Under the pieces are notes generated by a model. The model did no database searches and was not told where the DNA came from. It saw only the letters and a program-made list of their open reading frames with translations. A program made the translations under genes and the position numbers. From Hirudinaria manillensis (Eukaryota; Annelida; Clitellata; Hirudinida; Hirudinidae), in the NCBI GenBank assembly GCA_034509925.1, contig CM067532.1, forward strand, positions 6,512,142 through 6,576,141: a stretch of DNA of 64,000 nucleotides, written 5' to 3'. This document shows, piece by piece, positions 11,951-22,834 of the stretch (positions within the stretch are counted from its first letter, which is position 1; every line of letters starts with the position of its first letter).

Positions 11951-14900
11951 AATGGACTGGAATGCAGTGGAAAATGTACGTTTTTATTTGCATTGTTTGC
12001 AGCTGACCTAAAAGTTAGTCGGCAACACTCGTGTTTTTGCTTCTGCCTTCTGGATAAATGATTTAATAAGTTCTAGTTTACCTAAAACTAGCTGATGGAA
12101 TGAAATTTCATTAGCAATTTCAATGCCATGTTAATAAATTCGCTTGTAAAATATAAAATATAAAAATCACCCATATATTAAACAAAATACACCCACGTGT
12201 CCCAAAAGATCTGAAAGCAAGAAATAAACTGGGATTTGGAAGCATCAATCTGCATATTTAATGATCTGCCGACATTTCATTCGATACAAAGTCATAGAAA
12301 GACGAATGACAAGAAGCCCGTTGATGATAAGTTGCATGTGGTCACGTAAAAGTAATCAAATCCATCAATAACCGATGTCAATTATTCAACAGGTTCTTTG
12401 GTGCTCGATGATGAAGGACATGATTTTCAGGCCAATCAAACTTATCCACTCCCAGCAGCTTTTGAATACTTCGATCTGCAATTCAAAATCAAATTGTATT
12501 TGAGAGAGTGAGAGTGAGAGAGAGAGAGAGAGAGTTAAAAAATGAAATTTCTAAAATTTAAAAGCAAAGTAAGCAGAGTGACAGAAGAGTTGAATGATGT
12601 TTCCCCAGGAACAGAATTGATCACCACCCATCCACTCCATCTATTCCATCCATCCATCCACTCATCCACTCCACATTCCACCAATCAATCCACGTGACCA
12701 TCAAAAATCCTTCGAAATCGTTTCCATCGTGACAAATGAACCCCATTGAGAATTATTTTAAATTGATTATTTATTAAATATTTATTCTAATTTACGATTC
12801 CCTTCCCATCAAGATGACTTTGTCCTTCATGAAAACTTAATTTGTGAAATGTTACGATTTATTTTACAGATAAAGTTAAAAAATAATTAACGTGATATAT
12901 TAATTAAGTGGATGATTAGGCAAGTAATTATCTTATAATTTAATAATTAAGCTACAATGCCATACTGGAAGAAAATTTCCCTCGAAGTGTCAATATGATT
13001 TAGCATGGTATTACTTATTTCGAAAGTTTTACCTCCGTGCATAATATGTTCTTGTAATATTCAACATTATGATTAGCATTATTATTTCACCTCAGTTTAC
13101 TAAGTTGCTACATCTTGAAATCGCTGCGCTATTAATTAAAACTGCAGCTATCAGTCATTAATAATAATTAGCCACACTCCTAACCAATCAGAGAGTTCGC
13201 TTTTTATGAATCCACGTAAAGGGCGCCAATAAACAATGAAATAATAAACAGCCAACAGATGCTAGAACTTGAAATGTCCATAGTGAAACACGTACTTCTT
13301 CTTCCGATGTTCCTTAGTTTAACATGCCAGCCAAATAAAAGCTGTCCATAAGAATTCCTTCAACTTAAGAGAAGTTCTTATCATGTGAATGAATGGCACA
13401 TTTTATGATGGATGAACCTCGCTGGGTGTAGGTGACAGGAGATATGGATGGAATACACGATAGAATAAGAAGGATTGCCAATTCTGATGAAGCAACGAAA
13501 ATATCGCTGTTAGTCTGAGATGCTCCTCCAGGTGTAGCTTTATTTCACCCTAACTAATAAATTACTCATGAAATCTTAACTGGGATGGGAATCATAAACG
13601 ATATCCTTATGTTAGACGATAAATTTTTTGGCACGATTGTCAGTTGTTTTTTATTGCTTGATCTTAAAGCTTAAAATTATCCGTAATAAGTTGCATAAAA
13701 ATCTCGCTCATGTCCATCCATCACGAGTCTACATCCTAAGGTATGCACCCCCCATGTATGCCAAGGTATTCCAGGTTCATCCTTCGCGGTGGTACCGTGG
13801 TGAAGATATTAATAAACTTGTCGAAATGCCAGAAGAGAGAAATTCATCTGTGGACAAAATATAAGGGAACTAAAGTGAAATCATCAAAATAAAAATATTC
13901 GATTTTTCAAAATGCCTACTAATTGCATTTCCCAACAATATCTTGATTAAATAAAAATATAAATTCATTAACAGTGAATTCTGTCATCTCGACAGCACTT
14001 TATCTTCATTCTATTTATGTATTATGTATTGATACTGTTATATATTTAGATACAAGATATGAATGCTGAATATACTTTGATCTCGGTGACATTCATCCAA
14101 ATGAGGATCGTTTCCTACTTGTAACACTTCAAAAGAGCAAAAACCAAAACATTGAAAAGTTAAGAAACGAAGGGCCATCTGTGGTTTCCAGCGATATCAA
14201 TATTAAATTTATATTAGTTTCGCTAGTCTCACCCTTATCGTAGGATGATCGATTTCTCAACGGCATCCTGATTTTATTGTGATCTGCCGACGGACCGATC
14301 CCACTCATAGAGGTTTAGGCCTCATAAAGGTTTTGTATAATAAATCAGTTCCACGAATTAATATAACCAATTGAGTTGACCATCTTTCAAGCAACTTACA
14401 AACAGATTTCTTGAAGACAATGGCTTACCCCTGGCGAAACATTATTATTGTTATCATTATCAGCGATAATTTAACACCATCACCTAAGGAGAATGACCAC
14501 TAGTTAAAGACAAACCGAATCAAACTTGAGAAAGTAATGCATCCAACACAAGGTTTGTGCAAGAGACACGTACCTGGTTGGTAATACCCCTGACATGGTC
14601 CCAACTATCACCCAACATTTCAAAATATAAACAACTACCCAACTGCATTTCAAGATAAAATCTTACAAATAATTTACCCATATTTAAGCCACCACACTTT
14701 AGCTATTGAAATACAATCTCATGGATCGTGGATACAAATAAGTTATTTGATATAACATCTGCCCGATGTCAAAACAAATAATAGGCTTTAATCTCCAATT
14801 CATGCCATCAATTTTTTGATTCAATCGGGTCCTCAAAACAAAGTCTTTAAATGAATCAATCGATAAAACCTACATTCCTTGCTTTTGAAATGTGAAAGTT

Positions 14901-15607
14901 GATAAAAAATGTTTTATAATAACATGCAGCATACAATAAAAGTTTACAGACATCCAAGGGTATGGTACGGAGTAGAATGACAGAGAATCAAAGATGATAA
15001 AAACAAATCATAATTAAATAGTAATCATAGTAAGCGAGAAATTCACCGATCCAATGAATTTTAACTTTAATTACAGTTAGCCCAAGATGAGCACAAAATA
15101 AACCTCAGAGCAAAGAAGTTCAAATTCAGTTCATGCCTTCAAAATTAAATAATTTGAGAAATTCCTAAATTCCCTAATTCAATTTAGAGTTTTTTTTCTT
15201 AAAAAGCAATCTTTAAAAAATAGTTTGTGATGGACAGCATGCTGTATGAAAACATCACAGTATCTAATTACTTTCCCTGAGAATATGATCGCATACATTT
15301 TCAACATATAACGAATCATCGGCCATTGAACACGGTTGCGACAAAAACAAAGGCACGTTTTGGACATCCAAAAATATTCTTTGCACGTGCAAAAGACCAG
15401 CAATCGGTAGATGAGAGGTGCCGTGCACCCAAAATTTCCTCGGAACTGCATTCACCCACGGCAGCTTCGCAAAGGCCGAGGCCGACCATAAAATAAACGA
15501 TCCGAGGTAAAAAAAAAGAAAAATCTCCTAAGAATATTATTATGACTAGGGTTCGGTCGAGACGAGCCGCCTCGGCCGGGAATGAAGGCGGTAAAAGGTC
15601 GGAGGGT
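11951..15607. other. AT-rich intergenic DNA and probable 3' UTR of PPM1D
   Basis: No exon was recognised. A GA dinucleotide tract lies at about 12508-12536. The part closest to 15607 is downstream of the PPM1D stop on the minus strand and probably includes its 3' UTR. An ATTAAA-type signal can be read on the minus strand at 15066-15071, which would give a 3' UTR of about 540 bp (weak). Open frames at 15179-15455 (minus) fall inside this putative UTR and show no family resemblance. Confidence 0.5.
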
Positions 15608-18600
15608 CTAGGAGCACGCTTGCAGGCTCTCGACGAGAGCTCTGCCCTTGCACCCCTCGGAATACGACTTGGAACCGTTGGAAGCGCATCTCGATCTCTT
15701 CGACTCGGAGCCGCAAAAAGACTTCGACTTTCTTTTCAGGGATCGGACGGCGCTCTGGGATTCTTCGAGGGTCAGGTTCAGCTTGGCAAGCGGAGAGGAA
15801 ATGAGCTGCTGATTCGCAGAAGAGTCGAGGATGCTGTCGGAGTTGCTCGATGAATTATTTAAAGTCTTCTCGTCAAACGAGACGATGGATTCCTTATGCA
15901 ATGAATTATTTAAGTCTTCCGATTCTAAACTTTCAGCAGACGATTCAAAGTCATTTCTCGAGACCTCGTCCATAACTGGAGCATCTTCTCCTGAATCTGA
16001 ATTCCTAACTGAAATCTCCTTTGAACAGAATCGAGGTGCCTTGGGAGTCTCCTCTGCAAAAGAATCTTCTTTCTCTCTGAACTCATTCAGAGAGTTCACA
16101 GGTTTGCTGGAATGAGATGTACTTTGGTTGAATGCTATGGAGACAATCTGATTGAGGGAGGCATTGCATAATCTTTCGTCCTCCTCCAAGGAAAAGGGAC
16201 ACGAGTCTACAGAGCCCGGCGTTTCTTCGAGCGGATTCTCGACCAGCATCGACGTCTTTTTGCAGAACGACTTTCCTTTGGAGATGACGTTCACAGAAAA
16301 GTAATCCTCTGGAAGTTCGCATTCGCTTTCTTCCGTCACGGGGCAGATGACGACGACGCTGGTGTTGTCTGCCTTCAACTTTCTCTCCTCGCAACAAGAG
16401 AGGGTGTTGTTCACGAGGCACTCTGCAAGGTTTGCTTCACAAACCTACAAATATTCAATTATTAAATTATACAATTATTTAGCCTGCTTTACAATCCCGA
16501 AAGTGTTTGTTAAACATAATGCTAATAATAATAATCATCCAAATGCACGCTTTTGAATACTGTGGACGTCTTACATCGACATAAAAAATAAGTTATGTTA
16601 AGTTACATACAGTCAACTGATAGACTAACCCTATCATCGTTTCGATTCAATCGAACGCATTCCAGGCTTCTCTCGGATTTTATGGCATTCCACAGCCCGT
16701 CCGATGCTAGGACGATGCAGCCGATCTTGTTCGGATCAAAATCGTGGACACTGACGTCAGGTTCTGGTGAAACGGTGTACACCTGGAGATCTGGATTGTA
16801 GCTCCAGAAATCACCTAGAATGAATAGAATTAATTTTGAAGTTTTTATTAATAATATATCTTTATAAATAGAACATAGAATAATATATCCAAATAAATAG
16901 AAAAGATTTATGTAATCTTGTAATACTTAAAATAATACACAGAAAAATTGAAAAACTCGTTTGAAAGATATTTGAATAATCAATAGAAACACAAGCAATT
17001 CCCATCAATTAAGTTGTAAATAATAATTAATACAGTTAATTATGTTAATAACAGTTAATTAATTGTATTAATTATTAATTGTAAATAATAGAAAAAAACC
17101 TAAAGATCTGGAGACAGCCAGGAAAGGCACCATGTCATACAGGTCGTGACCTCCGAGAGATTTCAAGAGTCTCTTCCTCTTCCAGACGACCCTCGGAACG
17201 CCTGCCCTGTTGATGACGTCTCCTCCGTCTCTACGGATTCTTTCCAGTTCCTTCAAATCGTCTGGCTTGTGGTCCTGTCATGAGAAAAATCAAATATAGT
17301 TAATTTATTACTACATTACCAATGGAGCCACAACTAAAAGTGGAACTAGATGTTATTGAATAAATTGAGTGTGTATCAGGCATTATACTACATCAAAGAG
17401 TCAGTGAAACTAGAGATGTCACTTCATCTCTCAGTGATGCGATGGATGCCTGGATGCCAACCTGCATCAACACCACCATGATCTTCTCTCATAAAAATTC
17501 AGGATATTTACATATTTACATGGTTTACAGATCGTATGGCTGGCTAGATCACATTTCAACAAAAAAGGAAAGAATTTGTCAAAAGGGGTAGTTTGGATGC
17601 TGCTGCTTTCAAAAAATAGTTTTAAACTGAGTTTTCAGAGCACTACATGTAGAGTCAAAGGTAGTTTATTAAAAGCCATGCGGTGTAAATTCAATTATGT
17701 ACTGGAAGCATTATGACTGCAGCAACCCTCTGCACTAACTCACAAACCACAAGCAGTTCATTTAAGCATAATTTTTCCAAAAGTATAAATTTTGAATAAT
17801 TTATAATTCAGTAATGAAACTATTTAAACCACTTCTCTATATTGAAATCAATAACAAGAAACCTCTGTGAGTATGATGGTGTTCCACCTTTCCACATTCC
17901 CCTGACACTTTTCACCAAGGATGACTCTTGAATCTCCAACGTGGGCGACGTACATCTTCTTCTTTCTGATCATCACCATGCTGGCTGTCGTTCCAGATGT
18001 GCTTGTTCTACCATGATCAGTTTTTGGCCAGTTGACTGTTGAGGTGTATATAAAAATTAAAAGGTAGAAATAATTTTGCTGGAACTTGGGTATAAATGCC
18101 TTTAAATGTTTGTCGAAATTATTTTCAATTCTTTCATAGACCATTACATCTTAATATTGAAAGAATTATTGTCCTGATAAAATCATTTAATTGCCATGAT
18201 AGAAACATTCAAACATATTGAATTTTTTGCAAATATTTTCTGAATCTTTAAACACCATTAAGAATTACATCGATTTACAAGAAAGGTTTAAAAAAGTTCT
18301 AAACTTAATACAAAGCAAGCATTGATAACGAGACTCATTTGAAGCAAAAAATTAATGGCAGACTTGATAATGTTATTTCAGTGGTATAAAGTCAATTCAG
18401 TGAGCTCAAAATCGAATACAAAATCTAACATGATCGAACATTAGACAACTACCAGATAAAATCAAAACTAATCCTTTAACTAACAGCATTCTTCAAACAT
18501 CAAATCCTGGGTTTTGAGAAAGGCTCTCTTAATGGCAGATATCACTTGTTCATCATCATCACTGTAAAATTCCTTCTGCATCAGCAACTGCTTTAAAAGG

Positions 18601-18812
18601 CATTTCCTGGCAAATTTGGCTGCTTCGACTCCCCCGTGTCCATCGAATATAAAAAAACAGGCAAAAGGAGCCACACCATTTGGTTTCTCAAGAAAATCAA
18701 CACTTCCGCCAGTGTCATGTGTAGCGATTAAAATCACATCTTCCATATATTTTCGGTCCCCTATGGCATCGTGACAATAAACATCTAATTTCAAGTTGGA
18801 AAATTTTTTCAT
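15608..18812 (-). CDS. PPM1D: PP2C-family protein phosphatase 1D (Wip1-like)
   Basis: Five exons: 18812-18485, 18035-17863, 17274-17100, 16814-16630 and 16444-15608, all GT-AG with matching phase, giving about 565 residues (human PPM1D has 605). PP2C motifs appear in order: [53 protein letters not shown] and ADNTS, so the metal-binding aspartates are present. Family role: nuclear Mg/Mn-dependent Ser/Thr phosphatase that switches off p53/ATM/p38 stress signalling. The C-terminal ~200 residues (last exon) are Ser/Glu-rich and end with a basic LKRKSK cluster, a likely nuclear-localisation signal. The Pro-rich loop of the vertebrate enzyme between KYMEDV and FDGHGG is replaced by a short linker. 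Start chosen at the ATG before [12 protein letters not shown]; the frame opens further upstream only with GTG. Confidence 0.92.
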
Positions 18813-19509
18813 ACTAGCAATCGTAGTACCAGGTCTTAACCGCCAGTCGCAAACCCAAAACAACACAGGGGAAGAAGTTCAATCGCGAAAGAACTGAACT
18901 GATTTAAAATTTGAGCTGGCTATTTACTTGAAATAAGCCTTTAAGCACTTTTTTAAAAATTTAAAACATTTTATATCTAAATATATATTTTAATTGTAAT
19001 TTGTGGTAAGTTAAGCGAAATAAATGAAACTCCCCACTTAAATTAAGAAATTCATTCACAACTCTGCAATCTAATTTTGCACATATCCAATAAAGTTTAG
19101 GCTCCTTAAATTGTTTGTCCTGTTATAATTATGGACATCACTTCAGATTTTTCCAAGGGGTGAACCACTGTAGAGGATGGGGAGGGGGGGGTGTCGAGGT
19201 GGAGGACGCCATAATCTTGATGGGGAAAGCCAATCCTTCTGAAATTGGTCTTTCTCTTATCATTTATATTAGTAAACCAATAACTACATGAGAAATTGCG
19301 GAGCCCGCGCCACCCTTCAATTTTCACTGTCGAGATCTACTGCTTTAACGTGATCCTGTTGCAGATCGTCTGACCAAATCGTGGGCGCTAGCCAAGTCTA
19401 ACGAAAAAGTTGATAGGACAAACGAGAATAATTAAACTAATTCTTGAAGAATTGAGTAAACTTCATACATATATGTATATATATGTGTGTATCATATATG
19501 TATATATAT
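18813..19509. other. Upstream region of PPM1D, ending in a TATATG tract
   Basis: This stretch is 5' of PPM1D on the minus strand and probably holds its promoter and 5' UTR, but I see no clear TATA box or other decisive element. A G-run occurs near 19180-19195. From about 19465 it is TATATG-type low-complexity sequence, the target into which the LTR retrotransposon inserted. Confidence 0.45.
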
Positions 19510-19730
19510 TGTTGTAACCCGGGGTCTGATGAATTAATTAACGTAAGGATATCTTTATTGGATTTAACTAATGGCAAATACGTCTGGACGATTTGGTCGA
19601 TTGCTTGTCCCGATGGAACCGCTTAATGACTTGAATCGCTAGATACGACTTCGAAATAAAAGATACTGAATATTAACTAAACTTAATTAATTAATTATTC
19701 AATTAATTAATTAATGTCAGGGATCCAACA
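19510..19730 (-). repeat. 3' LTR of the Gypsy element
   Basis: This 221-bp terminal repeat shows no visible difference from the copy at 24844-25064. In element orientation it starts TGTTGGATCC and ends GGGTTACAACA. It contains AT-rich ATTAATTA stretches. Confidence 0.96.
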
Positions 19731-19741
19731 TTGCCCCCTCC
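19731..19741 (-). other. Polypurine tract of the Gypsy element
   Basis: In element orientation the bases GGAGGGGGCAA lie directly between the pol stop codon (19744-19742) and the 3' LTR. This is the expected place and composition for the plus-strand primer. Confidence 0.85.
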
Positions 19742-22700
19742 TTAAATCTGTTCGTCCCGAACAGGCTGTTCTGTTTCTCCGTGATATTTTGCTAATCGAT
19801 TGCTGTGGACCACTTTCATTCTAGTCCTTGCTGACTTCTGTATGCGGTATACCACGTCGTTTATTTTCTTTATGATTCGGTATGGTCCTTCCCAATCTTT
19901 TTGTAACTTTGGCGACTTCCCTTTTTTTCGTTGGGGGTTGTATAGCCAGACTAGTTCATTTTCTTTAAAGCTTATATCATTGGCTTGCCTATCGTATCTC
20001 GCTTTGGCTTGATCGCTATTAACACTAATATTTTTCCGGGCAACCTGGTGTGTATCGGCCAGTGTATTTCTTAGGCTTGAAACGTAGTCACATGCCGACT
20101 TAGGTTCCTCTGCTCTTCCGAACATCATATCGGCAGGAAGACGAATCTCCCTCCCGAATGTCATTTTCGATGGACTGATTCCTGTCGTTTTATGCACGGC
20201 TGTCCGGTAGGCCATAAGGAAAAGTGGCAGGTATCTGTCCCAGTCATCTTGCTGTTCACTTACCATTTTTGACAAATACTGTTCCATGGTCCTGTTAAAT
20301 CTCTCGACCATACCGTCCGATTGCGGATGTAATGCAGTGGTTCTTGTCTTATGGATTCCAAGGTTTTCGCATAGCTCTTGAAATATTTTTGACTCGAAAT
20401 TCCTTCCTTGGTCCGAATGTAACTCTAATGGTACCCCGAATCGACTAATCCAATTATTTACGAGAGCATCAGCTACATTTTCCGCCTCCTGATTTGGCAG
20501 TGCAAACGCTTCGGTCCATTTGGTGAAGTAATCGCTGATCACTAATATGTACCGATTTCCCTTCTTTGATGCAGGGAATGGTCCGGCAATATCCAAAGCT
20601 ATTCTTTCAAAAGGTACTCCCACATTATAAGGTTGCATTAGACCTTTAGTCTTCCTTTGAGGACCTTTACTGGTTGCGCAATTATTGCAATTCCTACACC
20701 ACTTCTCAACGTCTTGTTTGTAGTGCAACCAGTAAAACCTCTCCCTCACCTTCCTGATGGTTTTATTCACTCCTAGGTGTCCGCCTGAGGTTCCGTTATG
20801 GAATTCTTGTAACACCTCAGAGACGCAAGATCTCGGGAGTACTATTTGAAGGTGATAGTTGGTGCCATCCTCTGTTTCCCACTTCCTATGTAGGAGTCCA
20901 TTACTAATTCTCAAGGAATCCCACTGTGCCCAATAGGACTTAGTAACTTCTCCGTGCTCCGCTATCTGTTGCCAATCTGGTTTCACCCCGGCCTCCATCC
21001 ACTGTAGTATGGGTGCAAGTGCTTCGTCTCTTAATTGAAGATCTCGTAACCCGCTTTCTGTCCAGGGTTCGGGAGCCGTGATACGAATTTGTCGACATTC
21101 TTCGGTCTCCTGTTTTTTCTCTGCGTTGTTGCAGTGTCTGCAGTTAAGTTGACAAGGACGTCGTGATAGCGCATCAGCGTTGTTGTGTATTTGACCTCTC
21201 CTGTGTTCAATATTAAACTGAAAACCTTGTAGTCTTTCAATCCACCTCGCCATCTGACCTTCTGGGTTTTTAAAGTTTAACAGCCACCTCAGAGAGGCGT
21301 GATCCGTTCTTAGCAAAAACGGCTGGCCCAAAAGATATTTCTGGAAGTGTTTCATGGATTCTACTGCTGCTAATAATTCTCTCCTAGTCACGCAATAGTT
21401 TCTTTCCGCTTTAGACAGTGAACGGCTATAAAATGCTAGAACTTTTTCTTCATTTTCAACCTGCTGGGAAAGAACTGCCCCGATTCCACAATTACTGGCA
21501 TCTGTATCGAGGATAAAAGGTAATCCGGGAATAGGATATGCCAGGATCGGTGCCGTTATCATAGCTTCTTTCAGATTATCAAATGCTTTCTCACAGCTGT
21601 CGTTCCAGATAAATGGCTTGCCTTTTATAGTAAGCTCATGAAGGCTTTTTGCGATGTTTGAAAAGTTGGCAATAAATCGTCTGTAATAGGTACAAAGTCC
21701 TAAAAAGCTTTGAAGTTCTTGGATATTTTTGGGTACAGGCCAATTTTTTACTACCTCGACTTTATCTGGATCTGTACTGACACCTTCAGAAGACACGATA
21801 TGGCCAAGGTATTTGACTTCTTTTTTAAAGAGTGAGCATTTCTTTGGACTCAGTTTCATGCCTGCCTCTCTAATCCTACTAAATACTTCTCGGAGGTTGT
21901 CTAGATGTTCTCCAAATGTTTTTCCGACAACAATTATGTCATCCAAATATACTAGGCATATTTTCCAATTGAGTCCCCTTAGTATGTGTTCCATTAATCT
22001 TTCAAACGTCGCGGGGGCATTGCATAGCCCGAACGGCATGACAGTGAATTGCCATAATCCTTCACCTGTCGAGAAGGCCGTTTTTTCTTTATCGTCAGGA
22101 TGTAACTCCACTTGCCAGTAACCACTTTTGAGATCTAATGTGGAAAAAATTTTTGATCCCGAGAGAGTGTCTAAAGTATCATCGATTCTAGGTAAGGGGT
22201 AGCTGTCCTTAAGTGTCATTTCGTTCAGCTTTCTATAGTCGACACAAAAACGAAGTGATCCGTCTTTCTTCTTAACGAGTACCACTGGTGAGCTCCAGGG
22301 GCTATTTGACGGTTCAATAACCCCTTGGTCTTGCATTTCTTTTATCATTTCCTTGGCGTTTGCTCTTGTAGCTAACGGAAGTGGACGGGGGTTTTGTCGA
22401 ATGGGTTTAGCACCGGCCGTATTTATTTGATGTTGCACGAGGTTAGTTCTACCCAAAGGGCTGTCTTGTTCAGCCATTATATCCTGAAATTCGCTAAGCA
22501 GCTTTTCCGCTTGTCGATAATCTTCTTTTTGTAGGGTTTTGTTTAAATCTTTCAGGAGATTGTCCATCAATGGTTTAGACATGGTATCCCTTTTTATATG
22601 CTTATTTCCACTTCCATCTAATGTTAATATGCGTTCTAGGTTCCTGCAAAGTGCGATAGGTGTTCCTGCTTTGATCTGTTGTTCTTGGTCAGATAGATTC

Positions 22701-22834
22701 ATTACCCTCAGTGGAACTCTGCCGGTGTTTAGCTTGACTAGTGATCGTCCTATTAGTAGTCCTTGGCCAATGCCCGATTGATCTTCGATTGCTCCTATAC
22801 CAAATTTTGTGTGGTCGCCTTCTAGCCGCCCCAA
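19742..22834 (-). CDS. Gypsy Pol: reverse transcriptase, RNase H, integrase
   Basis: An uninterrupted frame of about 1030 codons. It opens with the linker that follows protease in Gypsy polyproteins. Reverse transcriptase spans ~150-340 with catalytic YLDD at 296-299. RNase H begins with ILDTDAS near 441 and includes the TDHASL block near 510. Integrase shows an HHCC zinc module (His 679/686, Cys 713-719) and a D-D-E core at about D748, D808 and E844. A C-terminal GPY-like segment (WEGPYRIIKKI) follows. The frame is -1 relative to Gag-protease and overlaps it by 13 nt. The first in-frame ATG lies only about 45 codons in, so it is probably expressed as a Gag-Pol fusion by -1 frameshifting. No internal stops were seen. 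Confidence 0.95.
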   Translation of the reverse strand: MGRLEGDHTKFGIGAIEDQSGIGQGLLIGRSLVKLNTGRVPLRVMNLSDQEQQIKAGTPIALCRNLERILTLDGSGNKHIKRDTMSKPLMDNLLKDLNKTLQKEDYRQAEKLLSEFQDIMAEQDSPLGRTNLVQHQINTAGAKPIRQNPRPLPLATRANAKEMIKEMQDQGVIEPSNSPWSSPVVLVKKKDGSLRFCVDYRKLNEMTLKDSYPLPRIDDTLDTLSGSKIFSTLDLKSGYWQVELHPDDKEKTAFSTGEGLWQFTVMPFGLCNAPATFERLMEHILRGLNWKICLVYLDDIIVVGKTFGEHLDNLREVFSRIREAGMKLSPKKCSLFKKEVKYLGHIVSSEGVSTDPDKVEVVKNWPVPKNIQELQSFLGLCTYYRRFIANFSNIAKSLHELTIKGKPFIWNDSCEKAFDNLKEAMITAPILAYPIPGLPFILDTDASNCGIGAVLSQQVENEEKVLAFYSRSLSKAERNYCVTRRELLAAVESMKHFQKYLLGQPFLLRTDHASLRWLLNFKNPEGQMARWIERLQGFQFNIEHRRGQIHNNADALSRRPCQLNCRHCNNAEKKQETEECRQIRITAPEPWTESGLRDLQLRDEALAPILQWMEAGVKPDWQQIAEHGEVTKSYWAQWDSLRISNGLLHRKWETEDGTNYHLQIVLPRSCVSEVLQEFHNGTSGGHLGVNKTIRKVRERFYWLHYKQDVEKWCRNCNNCATSKGPQRKTKGLMQPYNVGVPFERIALDIAGPFPASKKGNRYILVISDYFTKWTEAFALPNQEAENVADALVNNWISRFGVPLELHSDQGRNFESKIFQELCENLGIHKTRTTALHPQSDGMVERFNRTMEQYLSKMVSEQQDDWDRYLPLFLMAYRTAVHKTTGISPSKMTFGREIRLPADMMFGRAEEPKSACDYVSSLRNTLADTHQVARKNISVNSDQAKARYDRQANDISFKENELVWLYNPQRKKGKSPKLQKDWEGPYRIIKKINDVVYRIQKSARTRMKVVHSNRLAKYHGETEQPVRDEQI

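Noticed and set aside
15179..15455. Two overlapping minus-strand open frames of 63-90 codons
   Set aside because: Lie in the probable 3' UTR of PPM1D, with no domain and no splice support.
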